Assembly: GCF_013404085.1 (NCBI RefSeq)
Contig: NZ_JABFHO010000001.1
Span: 4,105,501 to 4,169,500, forward strand
From: Winogradskyella helgolandensis
Lineage (GTDB): Bacteria > Bacteroidota > Bacteroidia > Flavobacteriales > Flavobacteriaceae
Length of the DNA: 64,000 nucleotides
Direction of reading: 5' to 3'
This document shows positions 10,127 through 17,799 of the stretch, piece after piece. The notes under the pieces were generated by a model, which worked only from the letters and a program-made list of their open reading frames with translations, ran no database searches and was not told the DNA's origin. The translations under genes were made by a program, and so were the position numbers. The stretch's first letter is position 1; each line of letters starts with the position of its first letter.

Positions 10127-10169
10127 AAAATCTCAAAAGTTTTAGACATTTTTAATCTCATTAAAATAT

Positions 10170-11945
10170 TTAGCTTGGTATATCTATTATGACGGTTGTT
10201 CCTTTGTTTATTTCAGACTCAATAGTAAGTTGACCTTCCAAATGTTCTACACGTTTATCAATACTACTAATACCCATACCTTTATTGGTTTTAGTAATTT
10301 GATTTGAATTAAAACCTTTACCATTATCCTCCACCATTATATTAATACTATCCTCGTGATTGGTAAGATGAATAGTGACTTCTGAAGCCTCTGAATGCTT
10401 TATAACATTAGTAATTAATTCTTGAATGATTCTAAAAAGCGTCAATTCTAAACTGTTTTCCAAACGATTATCTAAACCATGATCTAATACCTCTATTTTT
10501 ATTGTGTTTGAACCTGAAACTTTATCTGCCATATGCCGCACTGCTTTTAGCAAACCTTGCTTGGCAATGACACCAGAGTTTTTAGCATGTGCTACCGAAC
10601 GTACTTTTTGATACGCTTCTTCAATTAAATTATTGGTTTTGCTATAAAGTTCTGGTGAGTCTTTATCCTTTAAAGCGTTAAAATGTAGCTTTACATTTGC
10701 CATGAGTCCACCCAAATCATCATGAAGATCATTAGCAATACGCTGTCGCTCTTTTTCTTGACCTTCTATCATAGCATCAATGGTTATTAACTCTTGTTCT
10801 TTTAAAACGGTCGCTAATTTTTGAGATTCTAATGCTTTTTCTTGCTCAGCTAATTTTTGTTTTCGTTTAGTGTTCTTTAATATTAAGAAAACGATGATGC
10901 TTCCTAAAGCTAGACTTCCTCCAAGACCAAAGGCTATGTTTTGGTTTTGTTTTCTTTTGGCTTCAATTTCTAAATTGTCTGCTCTAAGTTTTTCGTTATT
11001 ATATCTTTCTTCAATATCTATGATAGATGAATTTTGATCTTTTAAGTTTATAATATCTTTTATCGAATCATATTTATATAGATAATTATACGCATTTACC
11101 CAATCTTGCATATAGTAAAACGTAGCATCCATATTTGAGTAAAGAATTTTTTTACTCTTTCTGTTTAATCTAGGTAATTCTATTTTTTCGGCTTTATTAT
11201 AATATTCTAATGCTTTAACATACTCTTGTTTTCTTCTGTAAGCATTACCTATATTATTAAAAATACCAAACTCCGTATTTAAGCTTTTAAAATTTATAGT
11301 GTCACTATAATAACGTTCTAAAGCATTATTATAATAAAAAATTGCGGAATCTTGATCCTTATATTTTCTAGAATACAGCGAACCAATATATGTTGAAATA
11401 TTCATCTGCAATTTAGTACTATCGATTTCAATTGCCTGTTTATAAGCTTTAAACAAATAATACTTCGCAGAATCTTTTTCGTTATTTTTCAATTTTTCTA
11501 TACCTATATGTGTATCATAAGATATCATCCATTTTTTAGAATTTGTGCGTTTAGCATGCTCATAGACTTCTTGCAGGTAAAATGCTTTATTAGATTCTAA
11601 ATTATTCTGACTATCCAATAACAAATAGATTTCTAAATTAATTTCAGCTATTTTTTCAGCAACCTTCTCTTTTTTGTAGAAATCTAAAGCCGTTTTATAA
11701 TAGCCAAGGGCACTGTCTTCCAAATTTAAATTCTCATATGACTTAGCTATCATAAAATTTACCTCAGCCAATTCTATAATATTTGTAGACTTCAATTGAG
11801 AAGTAGCAAGATTAACAACAGCTTGATAATTCTCGGTTTTATATAGTAATTCGATTTGAGAAATAGTGATAAGAGGTTCCTCTTGCCCAATACTACTATT
11901 TGGCAAAAAAATAAATATGAGTATGGTCAACAATATTTTATCCAC
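10170..11945 (-). CDS. Second TPR sensor histidine kinase, paralog of the downstream kinase
   Basis: 591 residues with the same architecture: signal peptide (1-20), TPR region (~30-300), coiled coil, TM (~335-355), H-box ERQRIANDLHDDLGG, and HATPase motifs QELITNVIKHSEAS, VEDNGKGF and KGMGI. The last ~90 bp of coding sequence are close to identical to the next kinase (both end 'SEINKGTTVIIDIP'), pointing to a tandem duplication or gene conversion. It overlaps the upstream lipoprotein gene by 8 bp. All catalytic residues appear present, so it should be an active kinase feeding the single regulator downstream. Confidence 0.93.
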   Translation of the reverse strand: MDKILLTILIFIFLPNSSIGQEEPLITISQIELLYKTENYQAVVNLATSQLKSTNIIELAEVNFMIAKSYENLNLEDSALGYYKTALDFYKKEKVAEKIAEINLEIYLLLDSQNNLESNKAFYLQEVYEHAKRTNSKKWMISYDTHIGIEKLKNNEKDSAKYYLFKAYKQAIEIDSTKLQMNISTYIGSLYSRKYKDQDSAIFYYNNALERYYSDTINFKSLNTEFGIFNNIGNAYRRKQEYVKALEYYNKAEKIELPRLNRKSKKILYSNMDATFYYMQDWVNAYNYLYKYDSIKDIINLKDQNSSIIDIEERYNNEKLRADNLEIEAKRKQNQNIAFGLGGSLALGSIIVFLILKNTKRKQKLAEQEKALESQKLATVLKEQELITIDAMIEGQEKERQRIANDLHDDLGGLMANVKLHFNALKDKDSPELYSKTNNLIEEAYQKVRSVAHAKNSGVIAKQGLLKAVRHMADKVSGSNTIKIEVLDHGLDNRLENSLELTLFRIIQELITNVIKHSEASEVTIHLTNHEDSINIMVEDNGKGFNSNQITKTNKGMGISSIDKRVEHLEGQLTIESEINKGTTVIIDIPS

Positions 11946-12672
11946 CTATTATGATATCTCCTTCTTGTTCTCTAGGTTTTTTTTCACCAAATAATGCAGT
12001 TAAAACATCTGGCAACCCACAAGGATTAATATCATATATAGTACCCATAGCAGCAACACAACCTTTAAAATCATTTAAAAGACCATCTATATAGAAGGCA
12101 TCATCATGAAACACGTATACTTTTAACTTCTTATGTTTTGCTAAATTTGATTTACATAGACCTACTTTATCCATTTTGATCGTTGTTGTTAAAAAATGAG
12201 AGGTATCATATTTTCGTGTGATAGCTCCATCTACTTTATTTAACAAAACAACTATAGCATTGATGTCTTTGGTTGAAACATTTAATACATCTACAATTTC
12301 ATTAGTTTTATTAGGTGGATTGTAGATTGGAAAATTCAAGTAAATCTCACCATCATTCATATTAGTGTCGAAAGAATTCCCTGAAATTCCCTCAGTATCA
12401 AAATGTCTTTCCTTAAACATTATTTTCTCTTCAGTGGTCAATTCTCTCTGAGATTGCTTAGGTACGTACTTATTTGAAGTTGTTGATATATTGAAAAGTC
12501 TTTTTTTTACATCTTCGAGTTCGATCTGAGAGTTATTGAAATCTTTTTCTAAGTTACTTAGTTCAGTATTTCGCTCTATTAAATTCTTATTGCAATCTGA
12601 ACAATCGTTGCATCCAAAAATTAAAAAAATGGGAAAAATCAATAGATTCCACTTTAACACTTTATTTTTCAT
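11938..12672 (-). CDS. Lipoprotein heading the two-kinase operon
   Basis: 244 residues with a lipobox-like N-terminus (LIFPIFLIFGCNDC), then a coiled-coil stretch (~25-60, NTELSNLEKDFNNSQIELED) and a globular C-terminal domain without a motif I recognise. Its 3' end overlaps the first kinase gene by 8 bp. This linkage suggests a periplasm-side accessory of the sensor system, e.g. a ligand- or stress-sensing partner; that role is inference only. Confidence 0.7.
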   Translation of the reverse strand: MKNKVLKWNLLIFPIFLIFGCNDCSDCNKNLIERNTELSNLEKDFNNSQIELEDVKKRLFNISTTSNKYVPKQSQRELTTEEKIMFKERHFDTEGISGNSFDTNMNDGEIYLNFPIYNPPNKTNEIVDVLNVSTKDINAIVVLLNKVDGAITRKYDTSHFLTTTIKMDKVGLCKSNLAKHKKLKVYVFHDDAFYIDGLLNDFKGCVAAMGTIYDINPCGLPDVLTALFGEKKPREQEGDIIIGG

Positions 12673-12730
12673 CTGTATAAGGTTTTAGTTGGTTACATAC
12701 AAAGGTGCCAAATAGAAGCACACCAAAACA

Positions 12731-12746
12731 TACCTAGTACAGGGTA
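12731..12746. promoter_or_regulatory. NarL-like palindrome in the promoter region of the kinase operon
   Basis: TACCTAGTACAGGGTA, 59 bp upstream of the lipoprotein start. Half-sites are spaced 7-2-7 and end TACC/GGTA like the palindromes at 3263 and 6104, but there is no adjacent U-tract, so this copy is not a terminator. It suggests autoregulation of the operon by its LuxR/NarL-type regulator. Confidence 0.5.
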
Positions 12747-12821
12747 TATTTACGAAAAAAAGTTAATGCTAAAATGTTAATTGCGCAGAAATTTCAGACA
12801 AACAACCTAAAAAACAGTTAA

Positions 12822-13007
12822 TTACATAAAAATAAACTTTATAGCCGCAATCATGCCTATAAAACCAATAAAAGCAATGAGCACCCAAACGGTACCTTTA
12901 TAATACTTTTTGTGAAGTTGAAGATCTTTGCGATACTGAAAGGCAATAACGATTGCAAAGGCAATAAAAAATAATATTCCAAAAATCAATTGACCAGTAC
13001 TAAACAT
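12822..13007 (-). CDS. Small two-TM membrane protein
   Basis: About 61 residues from the ATG at 13005-13007; a TTG 18 bp further upstream would add six residues but would run into the palindrome between the divergent genes. Two hydrophobic segments (GQLIFGILFFIAFAIVIAF and VWVLIAFIGFIGMIAAIKF) are separated by a basic loop. It resembles small conserved membrane proteins common in Flavobacteriia; function unknown. Confidence 0.7.
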   Translation of the reverse strand: MFSTGQLIFGILFFIAFAIVIAFQYRKDLQLHKKYYKGTVWVLIAFIGFIGMIAAIKFIFM

Positions 13008-13010
13008 CTT

Positions 13011-13032
13011 CTTATTTTTATGCAAAAATAAG
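13011..13032. promoter_or_regulatory. Palindrome between divergent genes
   Basis: CTTATTTTT and AAAAATAAG form a perfect 9-bp inverted repeat around ATGC in the short gap between the divergent small membrane protein and MazG-like genes. Candidate shared operator; A/T richness makes chance possible. Confidence 0.3.
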
Positions 13033-13048
13033 GATTAAAACTACAACT

Positions 13049-13435
13049 ATGCAAGACAAAATTAAGGCAGTAAAAGCGTTTCATACGGCTTTCAAAATAG
13101 GACATCGCGAAACACCAAAAGCCGACTTAGGTATTGAAAAAAATATGCTGCGTTACAAACTAATGCGCGAAGAAAACGAAGAATATTTAGAAGCTGCCAA
13201 TGAAAATGACTTAGTTGAAGTTGCGGATGCTTTAGGAGATATGCTTTACATACTTTGTGGTACTATTATAGAACATGGCATGCAACATAAAATTGAAGAA
13301 GTATTTGAAGAAATCCAACGTAGTAATATGAGTAAATTAGGAGCCGATGGAGAACCTATTTATCGTGAAGATGGTAAGGTGTTAAAAGGGCCAAATTACT
13401 TTAAACCAAATATAAAAGAGATCTTAGAGTCATAA
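13049..13435 (+). CDS. MazG-like nucleotide pyrophosphohydrolase
   Basis: 128 residues, all-alpha. The EExxE...DAxxD metal-binding signature of the MazG/all-alpha NTP pyrophosphatase superfamily is visible (EENEEYLEAA then EVADALGDMLY). It likely hydrolyses a (d)NTP or related nucleotide to the monophosphate and pyrophosphate, a house-cleaning role. Length fits single-domain members often annotated 'phosphoribosyl-ATP pyrophosphohydrolase-like'; a true HisE is less likely since no his genes are nearby. Confidence 0.85.
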   Translation: MQDKIKAVKAFHTAFKIGHRETPKADLGIEKNMLRYKLMREENEEYLEAANENDLVEVADALGDMLYILCGTIIEHGMQHKIEEVFEEIQRSNMSKLGADGEPIYREDGKVLKGPNYFKPNIKEILES

Positions 13436-13464
13436 AAAAAGCAGCCAATTGGCTGCTTTTTTTT
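13434..13464. terminator. Bidirectional rho-independent terminator
   Basis: Palindrome AGCAGCCAATTGGCTGCT flanked by A7 and T8, between the convergent MazG-like and BCAT genes; works for both strands. Confidence 0.85.
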
Positions 13465-13484
13465 ATATATATTATGTGATAGAT

Positions 13485-14552
13485 TTATTTTACCTCATGT
13501 CTCCAACCATGAATATCATCAGAAACATTATACTGAATATTCAATAAGGTTTGTTTAAATAACTTAGCATAAGAATCTTCAGCACCAGAAATCTCAAACA
13601 ACTCATCACGATGTTGAAATGCAGAAATCTCACTAATAACAGCAGCAGTACCTGCACCAAACACTTCTTTTAAGCTACCATCTTTTGCCGCATTTTTAAT
13701 TTCTTCAACTTTTATCTGTCTAACTTCACAAGTAATTCCCAAATCATCTGCTAATTGAATAATACTTTTTCTAGTAATTCCATCTAAAATACGATCACTA
13801 ACAGGTGCTGTTATTAATGTATCATTGACTCTAAAAAAGACATTCATAGTACCAGCTTCTTCTAGAAACGTATGCGAATCTGCATCTGTCCAAATAATTT
13901 GTTGAAAGCCTTCTTTTTGTGCTAAACTTGTAGGATAAAATTGAGCGGCATAATTACCTGCCGCTTTGGCTGCACCAACACCTCCATTTGCAGATCTACT
14001 AAATTGTTCTGCCACTAAAACACGTACAGGAGAATTATAATACGATTGCGCTGGCGAGCAAATAATCATAAAACGATACATACTTGCTGGAGACGCAGAA
14101 ATTGCAGGTTCTGTTGCAATTACAAAAGGGCGTATGTACATAGAGTTTCCTATGCCTGGCTTAATCCAATCATTATCTAATTTTAATAACTCCTCTAACC
14201 CTTCAAAGAAATAATTCTCAGGAAACGCTGGCATAGCTAAACGTGCCGCAGATTTATTAATACGTTCAAAGTTCTGTTTAGGTCTAAAAAGAAAAACTTT
14301 ACCATCATCATCCTTGTAAGCTTTCATACCTTCAAAAACCGCCTGACCATAATGAAACACACGCGCAGAAGGATCAAACGTCATCGCTTGATAAGGCATA
14401 ATTTTTGGAGCTTGCCACCTGCCATCCTCATAATCACAAACAAACATGTGGTCTGTAAAGACACGACCAAAGTCTAATTTACTAAAATCTACCGTTTCAA
14501 TTTTAGAAGTTTTAGCAGTTTCAATGCTAATTTTATCTGTATGATTGGCCAT
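13485..14552 (-). CDS. ilvE: Branched-chain amino acid aminotransferase
   Basis: 355 residues, full length for the class IV PLP-dependent, type II BCAT family. It interconverts Leu/Ile/Val and their 2-oxo acids. Recognisable elements: FDPSARVFHYGQAVFEGMKAY near the N-terminus, the PLP-Lys region 'GGVGAAKAAGNYA', 'FLEEAGTMNVFF' and the phosphate-binding 'FGAGTAAVIS'. Monocistronic, separated from its convergent neighbour by a strong terminator. Confidence 0.95.
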   Translation of the reverse strand: MANHTDKISIETAKTSKIETVDFSKLDFGRVFTDHMFVCDYEDGRWQAPKIMPYQAMTFDPSARVFHYGQAVFEGMKAYKDDDGKVFLFRPKQNFERINKSAARLAMPAFPENYFFEGLEELLKLDNDWIKPGIGNSMYIRPFVIATEPAISASPASMYRFMIICSPAQSYYNSPVRVLVAEQFSRSANGGVGAAKAAGNYAAQFYPTSLAQKEGFQQIIWTDADSHTFLEEAGTMNVFFRVNDTLITAPVSDRILDGITRKSIIQLADDLGITCEVRQIKVEEIKNAAKDGSLKEVFGAGTAAVISEISAFQHRDELFEISGAEDSYAKLFKQTLLNIQYNVSDDIHGWRHEVK

Positions 14553-14625
14553 AATTATATATGATTTTAAAACAAAAGTACATAATCAGTGTGGTTAATA
14601 AAAGGTTATATTCCGTTAAATTGAC

Positions 14626-14633
14626 TAAATTTG
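14626..14633 (+). promoter_or_regulatory. Bacteroidota -7 promoter box
   Basis: TAAATTTG matches the TAnnTTTG -7 consensus, 37 nt ahead of the DUF4920 start. No good TTG -33 element is seen at the usual distance. Confidence 0.45.
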
Positions 14634-14669
14634 TAATTATATAATAATTCAAATCAAAACCTATTAATA

Positions 14670-15173
14670 ATGAAAAAAATCATTTTACTTTTTGCAATTA
14701 GCTTAGTTGCTTTCGCTTGTAAAGACGATTCTAAAACAGCCGAAGTTACCGTTGAAGAAACAAAACAAGAAATAGCGTATGCCTCTTTCGGAAAAGAAAT
14801 AAATGACACAGATGCGTTAACATCTGCAGACATGATGGAACAATACAAAACCTTAAAAGCTGGTGATACGATTACTTCTAAAGTAAAAGGAAAAATCATT
14901 GAGGTTTGTTCTAAAAAGGGTTGTTGGATGACATTAGACATGGGTAATGAAAATCAAGTAATGGTTAAGTTTAAGGATTACGGTTTTTTTATGCCTTTAA
15001 ATGCTGAAGGTGACGTTGTAATGACCGGAAAAGCTTTTGTTTCTGAAACTCCGGTTGAAGAATTAAGACATTACGCTGAAGATGCTGGTAAAACTGCAGA
15101 AGAAATTGCAATGATTATTGATCCTAAATTTGAATATGGTTTTGAAGCCGATGGAGTTTTACTTAAACAATAA
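14670..15173 (+). CDS. DUF4920 lipoprotein
   Basis: 167 residues. Lipobox (ISLVAFAC, Cys ~17), then a compact beta-rich domain with 'KVKGKIIEVCSKKGCWMTLDMG', the signature of DUF4920, whose CxxxGCW motif suggests metal or redox binding. Probably periplasmic. Its end overlaps the start of the small cytochrome gene in another frame, indicating co-transcription. Confidence 0.85.
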   Translation: MKKIILLFAISLVAFACKDDSKTAEVTVEETKQEIAYASFGKEINDTDALTSADMMEQYKTLKAGDTITSKVKGKIIEVCSKKGCWMTLDMGNENQVMVKFKDYGFFMPLNAEGDVVMTGKAFVSETPVEELRHYAEDAGKTAEEIAMIIDPKFEYGFEADGVLLKQ

Positions 15174-15609
15174 AGTTTTAAGCATCGTTATTTTTTCTTT
15201 TTTGATATTCGTTAGCTGTAAAAATGAAGAAAAAGTTACCGAAGAGCCTGTAAAGAAAGCTGTTGTATACGATATGTATCAACCTTCTGAAATGGCAGGT
15301 TTTATGAACGCTATGTACGCATACAATCAACAATTAAAAGCACAAATTGTTGCTGGTGAAACACCAACACGTTTACCAATCGATTTATTAAAATTACACT
15401 CAGCTGAAATGAGTAATGGTAAATCTAGAACTCAAAATTGGCAGAGTTTTGTAAATGTATTTATAGAATCGCAAGAAGCAGTTGTAGACACCTTGTCTAC
15501 TACCGAATTAAAAGAACGTTATAATAATGCGATTAACAATTGTTTAAACTGTCATAAAACGGAATGCACAGGACCGATTCCTAAGATTAAAAAACTACTG
15601 ATTCATTAA
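15151..15609 (+). CDS. Small lipoprotein with cytochrome c-type heme motif
   Basis: About 152 residues from the ATG at 15151, preferred over in-frame upstream TTG/ATG codons because it places a signal sequence directly at the N-terminus (NKVLSIVIFSFLIFVSCK, lipobox Cys). The C-terminus has one CxxCH site (NCLNCHKTECTG), so a single covalent heme is predicted. Overlaps the DUF4920 gene by 23 bp; the two may form a periplasmic redox or metal-handling pair. Confidence 0.8.
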   Translation: MEFYLNNKVLSIVIFSFLIFVSCKNEEKVTEEPVKKAVVYDMYQPSEMAGFMNAMYAYNQQLKAQIVAGETPTRLPIDLLKLHSAEMSNGKSRTQNWQSFVNVFIESQEAVVDTLSTTELKERYNNAINNCLNCHKTECTGPIPKIKKLLIH

Positions 15610-15612
15610 TTT

Positions 15613-16296
15613 TTGAAGAGAAATATAATTACCACGTCCGATGGTTCTAAAACCATACAAATAGAAGAATGGAACGAGCAATACCATTCCATTCACGGTG
15701 CGATACAAGAAGCAAATCACGTTTTCATGAAACATGGTTTGCTTTTTTATTCTGAACTTGTTTCAGAATCTAAACCAATTTCCATTTTAGAAATAGGTTT
15801 TGGTACAGGGCTCAATGCTTTTTTAACTCTCATCGAAGCAGAGAAATTAGAGTTAAAAATCAATTATGTTGGTGTTGAAGCATATCCTGTTCAACTAGAA
15901 GAAATTAAACAGCTTAATTATATTGACTTAATTTCAAAAAAACACGAGACTGTTTTTGAAAAGTTACATGAAACATCCTGGGAACAACCTCATCCCATTA
16001 ATTCAGATTTTCAATTAGAAAAACAACAAAAATTCTTCAAGGATATAACAGCCGAAAACACATTTAACATCATTTATTTTGATGCTTTTGGAGCACGTGT
16101 GCAACCCGATTTATGGACGGAGGACATTTTCGAAATTATGTTTAAAGCCCTTCAACCAAATGGAGTTTTAGTCACTTACTCTGCAAAAGGAAGTGTTAGA
16201 CGTGCTATGCTTGCTGTTGGTTTTACAGTAGAGCGTTTGCCTGGACCTCCTGGTAAGCGTGAAATGTTGAGAGCAACGAAACATTCAGTGAAATGA
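15613..16296 (+). CDS. mnmD: tRNA (5-methylaminomethyl-2-thiouridine)(34)-methyltransferase, MnmD-type
   Basis: 227 residues from a TTG start 4 bp after the previous stop. SAM-dependent methyltransferase fold with motif I 'ILEIGFGTGLNAFLTL' (about residue 58) and the family-specific 'YFDAFGARVQPDLWTEDIF' and 'YSAKGSVRRAML ... PGPPGKREMLRA'. This is the methyltransferase half of MnmC that completes mnm5s2U34 in tRNA; as in other Bacteroidota the oxidase half is not fused. Confidence 0.9.
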   Translation: MKRNIITTSDGSKTIQIEEWNEQYHSIHGAIQEANHVFMKHGLLFYSELVSESKPISILEIGFGTGLNAFLTLIEAEKLELKINYVGVEAYPVQLEEIKQLNYIDLISKKHETVFEKLHETSWEQPHPINSDFQLEKQQKFFKDITAENTFNIIYFDAFGARVQPDLWTEDIFEIMFKALQPNGVLVTYSAKGSVRRAMLAVGFTVERLPGPPGKREMLRATKHSVK

Positions 16297-16684
16297 AACG
16301 AACTAAATGTTGAGAGCCATAATAAAGAGCTCGTAGCATTCAATGAGATGCGATGATCCAAATGCTTTAAATACTAAATATCAATATTTAATAATCGTCA
16401 CTTCGAGTGAAATTCCGCATTTTAGGAATTTTACACTTCGATTACGCTCCGTAGAATTATGGAGAAACTTATTTATATCCAAGGTTCCCAATACATTTCT
16501 CGTACAATCAAAACACTCGAACTGGCGATAATAGTGACTAAAAACAAATTCTTTTTTCTTCTTTGTTACTTTCTGACTCTGAAACTTTGAGACTTTACTT
16601 CTTACAACACCATCCAAACGTTAAATCCAAACTAAAATCCCTACAAACACTTTACTCCTTTCGTATCTTTATATAAAAAGAAAA
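16297..16684. other. Intergenic region with an imperfect inverted repeat
   Basis: 388 bp without a credible gene. It contains a pair of diverged inverted arms, CACTTCGAGTG (from ~16399) and CACTCGAACTG (~16514), about 115 bp apart, of the dispersed palindromic kind often seen between flavobacterial genes. A start-proximal promoter for the next gene is expected near 16660 (TATCTTTAT). Confidence 0.4.
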
Positions 16685-17590
16685 ATGACCGTTTTAATTA
16701 CAGGAGCTACAGGATTAATTGGGCAGGAAATTGTAAAACAATGTCATGCAGAGGGAATTAACGTACACTATTTAACGACTTCTAAATCCAAATTAAGTAA
16801 CGAATCAAACTACAAAGGATTTTATTGGAATCCAAATAAGAAGGAAATAGATCATAATTGTTTTGAAGGAGTCTCTTCAATTATCAATATGGTTGGCGCA
16901 TCCATTTCTAAACGCTGGACAGACGATTACAAAAAAATCATCCTTAATAGCAGAACAGAAACAGCTCAACTTCTACAAGACACTATAAAAACACATAATT
17001 ACCACATTGACCAAGTTGTTTCGGCTAGTGCTATTGGTATTTACCCAACAAGCTTAACAAACTATTACGAAGAGACCAATACTGAGATTTCAGAAACATT
17101 TTTAGGTAAAGTTGTTCACGAGTGGGAAGCTGCAGTGGATGGTTTTAAAGCATTGGGATGTAAGGTCGCAAAAATTAGAATTGGATTAGTATTAGCCAAC
17201 AATGGTGGTGCATTACCCGAAATTGTTAAACCAATTAAATTTGGTGTTGGGGCTGCTTTTGGTAATGGTAAACAATGGCAAAGCTGGATTCACGTTAAAG
17301 ATTTAGCATCACTTTTTGTATTTGCTGTACAAAACAACTTTGAAGGGATTTATAATGGTGTTGCACCAAATCCGGTGAGCAATAAAGAGCTAACTAAAGC
17401 TGCTGCACGGATTTTAAAGCGTCCCTTGATTTTACCAAAAATTCCGAAATTCGCCATGAAACTCATTTTAGGTGAGATGCATATTCTTTTGTTTGAAAGT
17501 CAACGCGTCAGCTCTCAGAAAGTGGAATCTGAAGGTTTTAATTTTCAGTTTGTGAATTTGAAACCTGCTTTAGAGGATTTGTTAGGTTAG
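16685..17590 (+). CDS. TIGR01777-family NAD(P)-dependent epimerase/dehydratase
   Basis: 301 residues, full length. Rossmann motif TGATGLIG at residues 6-13, typical 'SIINMVGASISKRWT' and 'SASAIGIYPT' segments of the YfcH/SULA-like extended SDR family, and a DUF1731-type C-terminus (LPKIPKFAMKLILGEM ... VESEGFNFQF). Substrate unknown. The stop codon TAG (17588-17590) lies inside the first unit of a 20-copy octamer repeat. Confidence 0.9.
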   Translation: MTVLITGATGLIGQEIVKQCHAEGINVHYLTTSKSKLSNESNYKGFYWNPNKKEIDHNCFEGVSSIINMVGASISKRWTDDYKKIILNSRTETAQLLQDTIKTHNYHIDQVVSASAIGIYPTSLTNYYEETNTEISETFLGKVVHEWEAAVDGFKALGCKVAKIRIGLVLANNGGALPEIVKPIKFGVGAAFGNGKQWQSWIHVKDLASLFVFAVQNNFEGIYNGVAPNPVSNKELTKAAARILKRPLILPKIPKFAMKLILGEMHILLFESQRVSSQKVESEGFNFQFVNLKPALEDLLG

Positions 17591-17746
17591 ATGGTTAGAT
17601 GGTTAGATGGTTAGATGGTTAGATGGTTAGATGGTTAGATGGTTAGATGGTTAGATGGTTAGATGGTTAGATGGTTAGATGGTTAGATGGTTAGATGGTT
17701 AGATGGTTAGATGGTTAGATGGTTAGATGGTTAGATGGTTAGATGG
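17587..17746. repeat. Tandem repeat, 20 perfect copies of TTAGATGG
   Basis: 160 bp, exactly 20 uninterrupted copies of an 8-bp unit starting at the stop codon of the epimerase gene and ending 7 bp before a terminator hairpin. The lack of any sequence divergence indicates recent slippage expansion. It could not change the protein unless the stop were lost. Confidence 0.97.
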
Positions 17747-17752
17747 AATTCA

Positions 17753-17792
17753 TAAAAAAAAGAGGCAAATAGTGATATTTGCCTCTTTTTTA
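17753..17792. terminator. Rho-independent terminator between convergent genes
   Basis: Hairpin AGAGGCAAATA-GTGA-TATTTGCCTCT with flanking A and T runs; terminates the long minus-strand gene and possibly the epimerase transcript after it crosses the octamer repeat. Confidence 0.85.
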
Positions 17793-17799
17793 TTACATA

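Noticed and set aside
17587..17746. Telomere-like or CRISPR-like function for the TTAGATGG tract
   Set aside because: Perfect head-to-tail octamers without spacers in a normal chromosomal context; simple slippage repeat.
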